This document shows positions 7,918 through 15,178 of a stretch of 16,626 nt of DNA, piece after piece. Positions within the stretch are counted from its first letter, which is position 1, and each line of letters starts with the position of its first letter. The translations under genes were made by a program, and so were the position numbers. The stretch comes from JALYNX01 sp040905925 (GTDB lineage: Bacteria; Actinomycetota; Acidimicrobiia; Spongiisociales; ZC4RG35), in NCBI GenBank assembly GCA_040905925.1, contig JBBDQO010000125.1, positions 1 to 16,626 of the forward strand, in the 5' to 3' direction. The notes beneath the pieces are model-generated. The model made no database searches. It was not told where the DNA came from and saw only the letters and a program-made list of their open reading frames with translations.

Positions 7918-10457
7918 CACCGCCCCGGATCGGGCATGACCGCCGACTCCTCGGGGTGCTGTCGCTGGACCGGGACGCCCGCCTCGAGGATGCTCTCGGG
8001 GACGAACCAGCCGGGGCGGGGCATCGAGGCGGCCGCAAGTGGAGGTGGACCGGCGGTGGGATCGTCGAGGACCACCTGGCCGGTCGGCTCGGCGTCGGGG
8101 TCGTGGAGATTCCAACGGCGGATGATGCTCAGGGGCGGATCGCCGCTGGTACAGGCGACGGCAACCCGGGGATTGGCTTCGAGCAGATCGGCGAGCTGGA
8201 GCAGAAGCGAGGGCGTGGTGTCGGCCTCGACAGCTCTGAGGTCGACGACGTATTTGCCCCAGGTGTCATCCAGATCATCGAGGGACGAGACCAGCTCAGC
8301 GTGATTGGGCAGGGGGTTCTCCGCTCCCACGACTGTGAACAGCGGATACCAGCGGTGTCGGGATTCCATCAGCGCTGCCTGGTCGTAGAGACCCGGGTTC
8401 CGATCCCGCACCATACGCCGCCCCTGCTCGAACCGCCCCTCGGTGGTGACGCTCATCGACACCCCGTGCTTGCGATACCGGAACAGCGGCTCCTCGACTC
8501 GGACCTGATCCCAACCTGCCCCGGTCAGTCGGAGCCACATCTCCCAGTCCTCGTTGCCCGAGGTCATGGTCTCGTCGTAGCCGCCCACAGACTCCCAGGC
8601 CGTGGTTCGCATCAGGACACAACCGACCACCGCGTTCTCGATGAGCTGCCAGTAGGGGTTGAAGGGGCGGGGGATCCAGATCGCATCGATGTCGCCATGG
8701 AGACGGGCCAGACAGTGGGCGAAGCCGGCCGACGGAGTCTCCCGCATGGCGGCCAGCAGTCTCGACATGAAGTCCGGCGCCAGCTCGTCGTCCGAGTCGA
8801 GCGGGACCAGGAACTCGCCCCGGGCCAGCTTCATCCCGGCGTTCCGAGCACCGGGCAGGCTGGTGTTTCCCTGGCGAAGGAGACGGAGACGTGGCCTCTC
8901 CATGGCGTCGAGAAAGGCGATGGCGGCCGGGTCGGTCGACCCGTCGTCCACCACCACGATCTCCCAGGAGCGATGAGTCTGTTCGTACACCGAGGCCAGC
9001 GTCTCCTCCAGGTAACGAATGTCGTTGTGCACCGGGATCACCACCGTCACCTCGGGAGACTCCAGCTCCTCGAAATCGCCGGCGGCGATCCTGTCCTGCA
9101 CGGCTTGGAGGCGTCTCTCCCCCTGCAACCGGGCCTGCTCCGCCGGCCAGGATGCCCGGCGCCGGAGACGATCCTTGATCCCCTGTGGGGCCATGCGAGC
9201 CAATACCCTGGCCACCGGCGCCGGGAGGCGTCGGTAAACCTGACGCAGAGCTGTGCTGCCTGTGGACGCCGGAGGGCGAGCGGCCTCCTCGACGGCCTTC
9301 GAGGCCTCGGTGGCGAGACCGGCCTGCGCCCGGGGGTGTCTCGGCTCGGGATCCGACCGGTACGGCTCCCAGATGTCCCCGGGTTGAGGAAGGGGCTTGC
9401 TCGACAGCGACCGGGCCAGGCCCACCTCCACGACGAGACGACGTAGCGAGGAGGCCAGGCCTTCCACCGTTCGGTCGTAGACCAGTGCTCCGGTCTCCTC
9501 GGTCAGGAGACCCTCGAAGGCAGGGAGATCGGGGACAACTACCGGCAACCCGAGATGTCGCGCCTCATAGGCGGCCAGACAGAAGCTCTCGAATCGGCTG
9601 GGAACGACCACCGCGGTGACACCATCGAGCGCACGCGAGAGATGATCCCGGGCCAGCGACCCCGGGAATTCGAAAGCCGCCCGGTGACGAGAGGGAATGA
9701 TGGAGTGGAGCCAGTCGGTCATCGATGACCCGGCAGTAGGGCTCCACCCATCGCCGCCGACGAACCTCACCTTCAGCACCAATCCGTCCTCGAGAAGGGA
9801 CAGTGCTGCCCGCACCAGATCCTGAGACCCTTTCATCTCTCCGAGACGGCCGATAGCGGCAAACAGCGGGACGGCAGATGGGCCCGTGACCTCGCCCTCC
9901 AGGGGCGGGATCGGCGGCGGTGACACCGCCACCCGCTCCGCAGAGACCCCGTATCGACCGACCATCGTCTCGCGATGCCCGGGCACGGGGATCAGCACCT
10001 GGTCGGCCATCTGGAAGACGCCCCGCTCCATGGCGGCGGGGACCAGCCAGTCGCCGGGATCGGTCTCCATCGCCTCACGCAGCAGGTCATAGGGGCCGTG
10101 GAACCTGACGGTGATCGGATTGGCCTCGAGGCCCCATGCCACCCGGTTCACGAGCATCGAATAGCCGAGACCCTCGAAGTCCTGCACCTCGATGCGGTCG
10201 CCAGGGCCTATCAGCCGGGAGGCACTTGTGGCGGTCGTCTCCGAGCGCTCGAGGAACCCGGTGGGCGGGATCAGGATCACCTCGACCCGGACCCCTTCCC
10301 GTTCCATCACCTGGACCGGGTCTGGGGAGGCCAGCAGCACCACCACCGGTCGCTGTCCGGCCAGATGACGGGCCAGGGCGTCGACGACGACCCCGGCACC
10401 TCCCTGGGTCTCGGGGTACAGCTCCGTGGTCACAAAGACGATGCGTCCCTGAGTCAT
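7914..10457 (-). CDS. Fused GT4-GT2 glycosyltransferase
   Basis: 847 residues from ATG at 10457; GTG at 10460 or ATG at 10490 are alternatives, and none has a clear Shine-Dalgarno sequence. The protein opens with GRIVFVTTELYPETQGGAGV, as GT4 enzymes do. Domain 1 (about 1-365) shows FAAIGRLGEMKGSQDLV (199-215) and the EX7E motif ESFCLAAYE (Glu290, Glu298). A basic, low-complexity linker spans about 366-465. Domain 2 (about 468-695) is GT2: VTVVIPVHND, IVVVDDGSTDP, the DxD-type PLDSDDELAP (552-561), and GNEDWEMWLRL (634-644) with the catalytic ED pair. A tail (700-847) has no recognised motif. Two transferase domains in one chain suggest two successive sugar additions. It is the first gene of the leftward rhamnose operon and overlaps the next gene by GTGA. 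Confidence 0.88.
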   Translation of the reverse strand: MTQGRIVFVTTELYPETQGGAGVVVDALARHLAGQRPVVVLLASPDPVQVMEREGVRVEVILIPPTGFLERSETTATSASRLIGPGDRIEVQDFEGLGYSMLVNRVAWGLEANPITVRFHGPYDLLREAMETDPGDWLVPAAMERGVFQMADQVLIPVPGHRETMVGRYGVSAERVAVSPPPIPPLEGEVTGPSAVPLFAAIGRLGEMKGSQDLVRAALSLLEDGLVLKVRFVGGDGWSPTAGSSMTDWLHSIIPSRHRAAFEFPGSLARDHLSRALDGVTAVVVPSRFESFCLAAYEARHLGLPVVVPDLPAFEGLLTEETGALVYDRTVEGLASSLRRLVVEVGLARSLSSKPLPQPGDIWEPYRSDPEPRHPRAQAGLATEASKAVEEAARPPASTGSTALRQVYRRLPAPVARVLARMAPQGIKDRLRRRASWPAEQARLQGERRLQAVQDRIAAGDFEELESPEVTVVIPVHNDIRYLEETLASVYEQTHRSWEIVVVDDGSTDPAAIAFLDAMERPRLRLLRQGNTSLPGARNAGMKLARGEFLVPLDSDDELAPDFMSRLLAAMRETPSAGFAHCLARLHGDIDAIWIPRPFNPYWQLIENAVVGCVLMRTTAWESVGGYDETMTSGNEDWEMWLRLTGAGWDQVRVEEPLFRYRKHGVSMSVTTEGRFEQGRRMVRDRNPGLYDQAALMESRHRWYPLFTVVGAENPLPNHAELVSSLDDLDDTWGKYVVDLRAVEADTTPSLLLQLADLLEANPRVAVACTSGDPPLSIIRRWNLHDPDAEPTGQVVLDDPTAGPPPLAAASMPRPGWFVPESILEAGVPVQRQHPEESAVMPDPGRW

Positions 10458-10565
10458 CACGAATCGATCACTCGGGGAGCCTGAAACCATGCATGAAGGT
10501 GATGGTAAGCAGCGGTCCCAGGTGGCAGTGGGACGGCGGCCAACTAGCCTTCCCCGCCCTTCCCC
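10458..10565. other. Divergent intergenic region between the two main operons
   Basis: 108 bases lie between the leftward rhamnose/glycosyltransferase operon and the rightward polymerase/hydrolase operon, so promoters for both should be here or just inside the flanking genes. On the plus strand TAGCCT at 10545-10550 fits TAnnnT; on the minus strand TACCAT (10502-10507) does too. Neither has a good -35 partner. The short palindrome CATGCATG is at 10488-10495. No Shine-Dalgarno sequence precedes the plus-strand GTG at 10566. Confidence 0.4.
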
Positions 10566-11852
10566 GTGACGTCGCCTCCCTCCCATTCCCGGTCCCGGCA
10601 CTTGTTCCTGGCCCTGGTGGTGCTGCTCCCGGTGCACACCTTGTACATCCACGCCCAGATCGCCTGGAAGCCCTGGCTCATCCTGGTGGCCGCAGTTGCT
10701 GCCATCGACCTTTGGGAGGAGCGCCGGTTCCCCTGGCCGAGGCGGGCGGGTCTTGGGATGGTGATCTTCCTCGCCGCCGTCCTCGTCTCGTGGCCCGGCC
10801 CAGACGTCGGGGCCACGTTCTGGCGTCTCTATCTGGCCCTGGTCGCCGGGGGTCTGCTCCTCCTCGTCACTGGTCGCCATGCCCGGCGGATCGACGAGGT
10901 GCTCACCGCCGTGTTCTGGTCGGGGGCGGCCATGGCGGCAACGGCGGTGATCCTCACGATGGTGACAAACGGTGTCTTCGGGGAGGGGGCGATCGACGCG
11001 GTCAACGACTTCTGGCTGATCGACCGGGTCAACAAGCCTGCATACCTCGGCTCCGGCTTCGTAGCCCTTACCAACTGGCATCAGGACCCTGGCTACTCCG
11101 CACTTTGGACCAACGTCTGGATCGCCCTATCCATGGTCGGCGTGGGACGTGGGGCGGTACGCGCCCCGCGGTGGGCTCCACCACTGGTGCTCGGCGGTCT
11201 CGTGGTGGCGTCGATTCTGACCTATGCCCGCACCGGGTGGATAGGTCTGGGGATTGCAGTGGTGGCGGGTCTGGTCGCGCTGTGGCGTAGCGACAAGGCC
11301 GCCCTTTATCGGGGGTTGCACGCCGTGGGCTGGGGAGCTCTGGTCGCGGTCCTTCTCCTTGGCTTTCATATCGCCTTGGATCCACCAGGTGTGGGTGGAG
11401 ATGTGGACGACGCCCTCGAGTTCCGCTGGACCTATTTCTTTGCCCTCGGGCAAATCGATGTCGGTGAGGACGGTGTGATCGACCCCAGCCTGGTCGTCGA
11501 CGACAACCGAATCGAGGTTTGGGGTGAGTATGCGACCCGGTTTGCCGAGAGCCCGATTCGGGGCAAGGGGCTGGGCACGGGCTGGGGGGAGACCGGTCTC
11601 CAGGAGCCGCACAACCTCGCCCTCGAACTGCTGGCCGAGACTGGGGTAATCGGCGCCTTGGGCTTCCTGGCGATGATCCTGTCCCTGGGTCGGGGCGGGG
11701 GGTCGACCGCGGGCCCGGCGCTGGCCGTGGTGGCAGCCGCCTCCCTGACCCAAACCGTGCTGTTCGAGCCGGTGCTCTGGTTCACCCTTGGTCTCTGGTT
11801 GGCAGCCAGTACCTCACCAAAGAGCGTCGAAGCCACGGCGGGTGTCACATGA
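10566..11852 (+). CDS. O-antigen ligase / Wzy polymerase-like membrane protein
   Basis: 428 residues with about ten hydrophobic segments (for example 13-30, 36-48, 62-76, 88-102, 205-220, 225-240, 255-270, 355-373, 385-415), so an integral membrane protein. The Wzy_C/WaaL signature is visible. SILTYARTGWIGLG (216-229) matches the 'tySRtgwl' helix, a large periplasmic-side loop follows (about 271-345), and EPHNLALELLAETGVIGALG (347-366) is the conserved HN...E.G..G motif. Such proteins polymerise or ligate undecaprenyl-linked glycan units outside the membrane. The start is GTG at 10566; no Shine-Dalgarno is seen, so a leaderless start or a slightly later start is possible. It opens the rightward operon, overlapping the next ORF by ATGA. 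Polymerase versus ligase cannot be settled from sequence. Confidence 0.85.
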   Translation: MTSPPSHSRSRHLFLALVVLLPVHTLYIHAQIAWKPWLILVAAVAAIDLWEERRFPWPRRAGLGMVIFLAAVLVSWPGPDVGATFWRLYLALVAGGLLLLVTGRHARRIDEVLTAVFWSGAAMAATAVILTMVTNGVFGEGAIDAVNDFWLIDRVNKPAYLGSGFVALTNWHQDPGYSALWTNVWIALSMVGVGRGAVRAPRWAPPLVLGGLVVASILTYARTGWIGLGIAVVAGLVALWRSDKAALYRGLHAVGWGALVAVLLLGFHIALDPPGVGGDVDDALEFRWTYFFALGQIDVGEDGVIDPSLVVDDNRIEVWGEYATRFAESPIRGKGLGTGWGETGLQEPHNLALELLAETGVIGALGFLAMILSLGRGGGSTAGPALAVVAAASLTQTVLFEPVLWFTLGLWLAASTSPKSVEATAGVT

Positions 11853-12121
11853 CCGTCGGCACCGGTTTTCGCGCCCCCGGCACCGCCATGTGTTTAGCCG
11901 GGGCGCTGACCGGGTATGTGGCCAGGGCGGATGTGGTGCAGCTCTTGCTAGGGGCCGAGTATCGGCCGTCGCCCGAAGTCGCCGCCCTCGTCGCAGGTGG
12001 GGTCGTAGCCGCCGTCACCACCCAGGTCGTCGGCCAGTCTCTCGTGGCCGGGGGAAGGACCGATATGTGGCGGGTGTCTCGCTCCGCCCCGGTTCAAGAG
12101 GTGTCCCAACATGGCCGATAA
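11849..12121 (+). pseudogene. Probable fragment of a Wzx-type polysaccharide flippase (90 aa)
   Basis: 90 residues, starting with ATGA overlap on the polymerase gene and ending 11 bases inside the next gene. It has two hydrophobic stretches, about 13-35 and 41-68. The run VVQLLLGAEYRPSPEVAALV (29-48), followed by QVVGQSLVAGGRTDMWRVSR (59-78), closely resembles the 'llfG.eY.pa..vl..l' loop and following helices of MATE-superfamily polysaccharide exporters (Polysacc_synt). Those proteins have 400-500 residues and 12-14 helices, and only about two or three are here. I therefore read it as an internal remnant of a deleted wzx gene. The final 12 residues look out of place. Alternatively it could be a working small membrane protein, since its frame is intact and it is neatly overlapped on both sides. 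The flippase likeness is by eye. Confidence 0.5.
12096..12101 (+). promoter_or_regulatory. Ribosome binding site of the GH26-like gene
   Basis: AAGAGG ends nine bases before the ATG at 12111. It supports that start over ATG at 12129. Confidence 0.5.
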
Positions 12122-13862
12122 GACCTCGATGCGTCGTCAGGTGGCCTTGTCTATGGCGCTGGTCGTCCTGGCCGGCGCTTTTGTTCTCGTCCCGCCGGCC
12201 CCTCCGGCCCAGGCGGTGACGATCAGCGGTGCCGGATCCGTCTACGCCGGCATCTACTCCGAGCAGTTCGCGGCCGGTGGCGACCTCAATAATCTGGCCA
12301 GCGCAATCGGCAAACGGATGACCTTCGGCGGGACCTTCCACTCGGTGAACGAGAACGATGGTCTGGCCGGTAGCTGGTCCAACACCAGAGAGGCCCTCAA
12401 CGAGGTGTGGAAGGGCCAGGCGACTCCGTTCGCCAACCTCACCATCCCCGCCTCGGCGGCCTCAATCGCCTCCGGGGCCTGGGACGCCAAGATCAACGAG
12501 TGGGCTTCCCACATGGAGCAGTTCCTCAACATGGGAGGGGGCCGCAGCCTGGTACTCGCCCCGCTTCAGGAGATGAACGGAAACTGGACGCCATATGGCT
12601 GCGACCCGGCCAACTTCGTCAACGCCTACCGCCGCATCGTGGACATCATCCGCGGTCGAGGTATCAACGAGACCAAGGTCCGTTTCGCCTTCGCCCCCAA
12701 CGGGTGGACCTCCCCCGGATGCGGCTCGATCGGCAGTTACTACCCGGGCAATGCCTATGCCGATGTGATCGGGATCTCGGCCTACCGCTGGGATGGTGCG
12801 GCGAGCGTCCATGAGGTGATGGGTGGGACCGTCGACCAGATCACCGCCAGCTTCCCGGGCAAGCCGATCATCATCGCCCAGACGGCTGCCTGGCCCACGG
12901 GGAGCAAGGACCAGTGGATCAGGGACATGATGTCCTGGGCCGCATCCAACCCGGCCGTGGTGGCGGTGGTCTACTTCAACCTGAACAAGGAGACCGATTG
13001 GCGGGTTTGGATCCCGCCGACGGTGAACCCCGGCTGGAGGGACGGAGTCCTCGCCGCGGGGACCAAGTACCAGTGGCCGCTGCGGGACTGGTTCCAACCC
13101 GGTCAACTCAACTTGAGCCTCAACTCGGGCGTGACTCTTTGCAACGGCAACTCGGACTGTGACACCGCCGCCTTCCAGGACGGCGGAGGCCGGTTCAACA
13201 TCTGGTCCTTAGCCACAAGCGGGATCGTGGAGACCTCTTTCTTCTATGGGAATCCGGGGGATGTCCCGTTCTCGGGGGATTGGGATTGTGACGGGGTGGA
13301 GACCCCTGGGTTGTATCGGCGTTCGGATGGTTATGTGTATTTGAGGAATTCGAACAGCGAGGGGGTGGCGGATGTCGCTTTCTTCTTCGGGAATCCGGGG
13401 GACTACCCGATGGCGGGCGACTTCGACGACAACGGTTGTGATTCGGTTTCGATCTATCGGCCGGCTGAGCAGCGGTTTTATGTGATCAACGAATTGGGTT
13501 CGAACGACGGGGGTCTGGGGGCGGCGGACTTCTCGTTCCTGTTCGGGAATGCGGGCGACAAGCCGTTCGTGGGGGATTTCAACGGCGATGGGGTGGACAC
13601 GGTGGGGTTGCATCGTGAGTCGACGGGTCTGGTCTATTTCCGGAATTTGAACACGACCGGGGTCGCTGACAGTCAGTTCATCTATGGGGATCCTGGGGAC
13701 ATGTTGGTGGCTGGTGACTGGGATGGGAACGGAAGCGACACCATCGGCGTATACCGACCCTCCAACGGCCTCTTCTATCTCCGCAACTCCAACACCCAAG
13801 GAGTCGCAGATGCCTGGGCGTTCGCCGGGGCCTATACGGGTCTGGCACCGCTCAACAAATGA
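12111..13862 (+). CDS. Secreted GH26 beta-mannanase-like protein with C-terminal repeats
   Basis: 583 residues. A signal peptide is clear: basic MADKTSMRRQ, a hydrophobic core, and a likely cut after AQA (residue 35). The GH26-like catalytic domain spans about 36-330. APLQEMNGNW holds the acid/base Glu154, and KPIIIAQTAAWP (251-262) occupies the place of the nucleophile strand, but the expected Glu is Gln257 (codon CAG). KDQWIRDMM and VVYFNLNKETDWR (287-299) complete the usual end of the barrel. A linker with Cys344 and Cys350 and AFQDGGGRFNIW (354-365) precedes four repeats starting near 377, 424, 476 and 523, each with an FxYG-type start and a DxDxDG-like loop. GH26 enzymes cut beta-1,4-mannan; with Gln257 this one may instead bind glycan or be inactive. 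It sits between the flippase fragment and the M23 gene, overlapping both. Confidence 0.82.
   Translation: MADKTSMRRQVALSMALVVLAGAFVLVPPAPPAQAVTISGAGSVYAGIYSEQFAAGGDLNNLASAIGKRMTFGGTFHSVNENDGLAGSWSNTREALNEVWKGQATPFANLTIPASAASIASGAWDAKINEWASHMEQFLNMGGGRSLVLAPLQEMNGNWTPYGCDPANFVNAYRRIVDIIRGRGINETKVRFAFAPNGWTSPGCGSIGSYYPGNAYADVIGISAYRWDGAASVHEVMGGTVDQITASFPGKPIIIAQTAAWPTGSKDQWIRDMMSWAASNPAVVAVVYFNLNKETDWRVWIPPTVNPGWRDGVLAAGTKYQWPLRDWFQPGQLNLSLNSGVTLCNGNSDCDTAAFQDGGGRFNIWSLATSGIVETSFFYGNPGDVPFSGDWDCDGVETPGLYRRSDGYVYLRNSNSEGVADVAFFFGNPGDYPMAGDFDDNGCDSVSIYRPAEQRFYVINELGSNDGGLGAADFSFLFGNAGDKPFVGDFNGDGVDTVGLHRESTGLVYFRNLNTTGVADSQFIYGDPGDMLVAGDWDGNGSDTIGVYRPSNGLFYLRNSNTQGVADAWAFAGAYTGLAPLNK
13232..13763 (+). 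repeat. 532-bp perfect direct repeat, copy 1
   Basis: This stretch matches 14530-15061 base for base by direct reading, with no substitution or indel (constant offset of 1298). It encodes most of the four-unit repeat domain of the GH26-like protein, from two residues before the first FFYG to the Pro-Ser midway through unit 4. Flanking sequence is only related at protein level. It is G- and T-rich on the coding strand. Confidence 0.95.
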
Positions 13863-15160
13863 GGCGTCGTCTGAAAGTCAGCCTTCTCGTCGTCGCCCTT
13901 GGCGTCTCGATCCTTCCGCTCACCGTCTCGGCTGAAATGGGTCCCGACGGCATCTACCCGATGGTGTTCCCCATCCAGGGCGGCGCCTATCGCCTCACGG
14001 ACTCTTTTGGAGATCCCCGTGCCGGGCATCTCCACGAGGGTGAGGACATCATGACCGACGGGGTCAAGGGTCTCCTCGTGGTGGCCGCGGCGGGCGGCAC
14101 CGTGGGCTGGATGGCCAATCAACAGGGCGGCAACTGTTGTGCCATGCAGATCGAGCACGACGACGGCTGGGCGACCCGTTACATCCATCTCAACAACGAC
14201 ACCCAGAACCCGGACGGCTCCTACAGCGACGACGGCCAGGGCTGGGGGTTCGCCCCCGGAATCGGGCCCGGAGTGCGGGTCGAGGCCGGCCAGGTGATCG
14301 GTTACGTCGGCGATTCGGGGAATGCCGAGAATGTCGGCCCCCATCTTCACTTCGAGCTACGCAACCCCGACGGAGTGGCGGTCGACCCCTATGCGTCGCT
14401 GCTTGCGGCCGAGCTGAACCCGTTGGTGGCGCCACCGTGCCCGGAGGGGGAGAGCTGTGACACCGTGGCCTTCCAGGAGCAGGGAGGACGCTTCGATCTG
14501 TGGGAGGAGCTGGTGTTCAACGCGGCGCTGACCTCTTTCTTCTATGGGAATCCGGGGGATGTCCCGTTCTCGGGGGATTGGGATTGTGACGGGGTGGAGA
14601 CCCCTGGGTTGTATCGGCGTTCGGATGGTTATGTGTATTTGAGGAATTCGAACAGCGAGGGGGTGGCGGATGTCGCTTTCTTCTTCGGGAATCCGGGGGA
14701 CTACCCGATGGCGGGCGACTTCGACGACAACGGTTGTGATTCGGTTTCGATCTATCGGCCGGCTGAGCAGCGGTTTTATGTGATCAACGAATTGGGTTCG
14801 AACGACGGGGGTCTGGGGGCGGCGGACTTCTCGTTCCTGTTCGGGAATGCGGGCGACAAGCCGTTCGTGGGGGATTTCAACGGCGATGGGGTGGACACGG
14901 TGGGGTTGCATCGTGAGTCGACGGGTCTGGTCTATTTCCGGAATTTGAACACGACCGGGGTCGCTGACAGTCAGTTCATCTATGGGGATCCTGGGGACAT
15001 GTTGGTGGCTGGTGACTGGGATGGGAACGGAAGCGACACCATCGGCGTATACCGACCCTCCGATGGAGTCTTCTATCTGAAGAACTCCAATGTCCAGGGC
15101 GTTGCCGACGCCAGCTTCCACGCCGGCGAATACGCCGGTGTGATCGCCCTCCTGCCATAA
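13859..15160 (+). CDS. Secreted M23 metallopeptidase with C-terminal repeats
   Basis: 433 residues, ATG overlapping the previous stop as ATGA. The signal peptide MRRRLKVSLLVVALGVSILP continues to a likely cut near VSA (residue 25). The M23/LytM zinc-peptidase domain spans about 33-180. HEGED gives His59 and Asp63, RYIHLNND gives His110, and GPHLHFELRNP gives His162 and His164, so all expected zinc and catalytic residues are present. About 20 extra residues lie between His110 and the GQVIGYVGDSG strand. Family members cut peptide cross-bridges of peptidoglycan or other glycine-rich peptides. A linker CPEGESC-DTVAFQEQGGRFDLW (194-215) parallels that of the GH26-like protein, and four repeats follow (starts near 227, 274, 326, 373), identical to that protein's for most of their length. 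Expected outside the membrane. Confidence 0.9.
   Translation: MRRRLKVSLLVVALGVSILPLTVSAEMGPDGIYPMVFPIQGGAYRLTDSFGDPRAGHLHEGEDIMTDGVKGLLVVAAAGGTVGWMANQQGGNCCAMQIEHDDGWATRYIHLNNDTQNPDGSYSDDGQGWGFAPGIGPGVRVEAGQVIGYVGDSGNAENVGPHLHFELRNPDGVAVDPYASLLAAELNPLVAPPCPEGESCDTVAFQEQGGRFDLWEELVFNAALTSFFYGNPGDVPFSGDWDCDGVETPGLYRRSDGYVYLRNSNSEGVADVAFFFGNPGDYPMAGDFDDNGCDSVSIYRPAEQRFYVINELGSNDGGLGAADFSFLFGNAGDKPFVGDFNGDGVDTVGLHRESTGLVYFRNLNTTGVADSQFIYGDPGDMLVAGDWDGNGSDTIGVYRPSDGVFYLKNSNVQGVADASFHAGEYAGVIALLP
14530..15061 (+). repeat. 532-bp perfect direct repeat, copy 2
   Basis: Second copy, inside the M23 gene, identical to 13232-13763 at every base read. The upstream edge lies at the start of the repeat domain, the downstream edge inside the fourth unit. 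After it the two genes resemble each other in protein but not in codons. Confidence 0.95.
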
Positions 15161-15178
15161 CCGGCGCCCCGGCATACG

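Noticed and set aside
7918..8115. Upstream extension of the second glycosyltransferase frame (66 extra codons to ATG at 8115)
   Set aside because: It lies entirely inside the preceding gene, is Arg/Pro-rich with no motif, and the GTG at 7917 overlaps that gene's stop neatly.
7830..9446. 538-codon open frame on the plus strand
   Set aside because: It is antisense to the GT4-GT2 gene, whose motifs are clear. Its own translation has no recognisable motif, and long antisense frames are common at this GC content.
10458..11081. Upstream extension of the GT4-GT2 frame to 11081
   Set aside because: It runs antisense through the well-supported polymerase gene, is of shadow composition, and the GT4 N-terminal motif starts right after the ATG at 10457.
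10136..11290. 384-codon open frame on the plus strand
   Set aside because: It crosses the divergent intergenic region and overlaps two convincing genes; Pro/Arg/Gly-rich with no motif.
13232..15061. CRISPR-like or transposon explanation for the repeated DNA
   Set aside because: Only two long copies, each in frame within a coding domain, with no short repeat-spacer rhythm, inverted ends, target duplications or transposase.
14357..15175. 272-codon minus-strand frame with internal repeats, and its sister at 13209-13799
   Set aside because: The repeated pattern is the mirror of the plus-strand repeat domain; both are antisense to genes with signal peptides and catalytic motifs.
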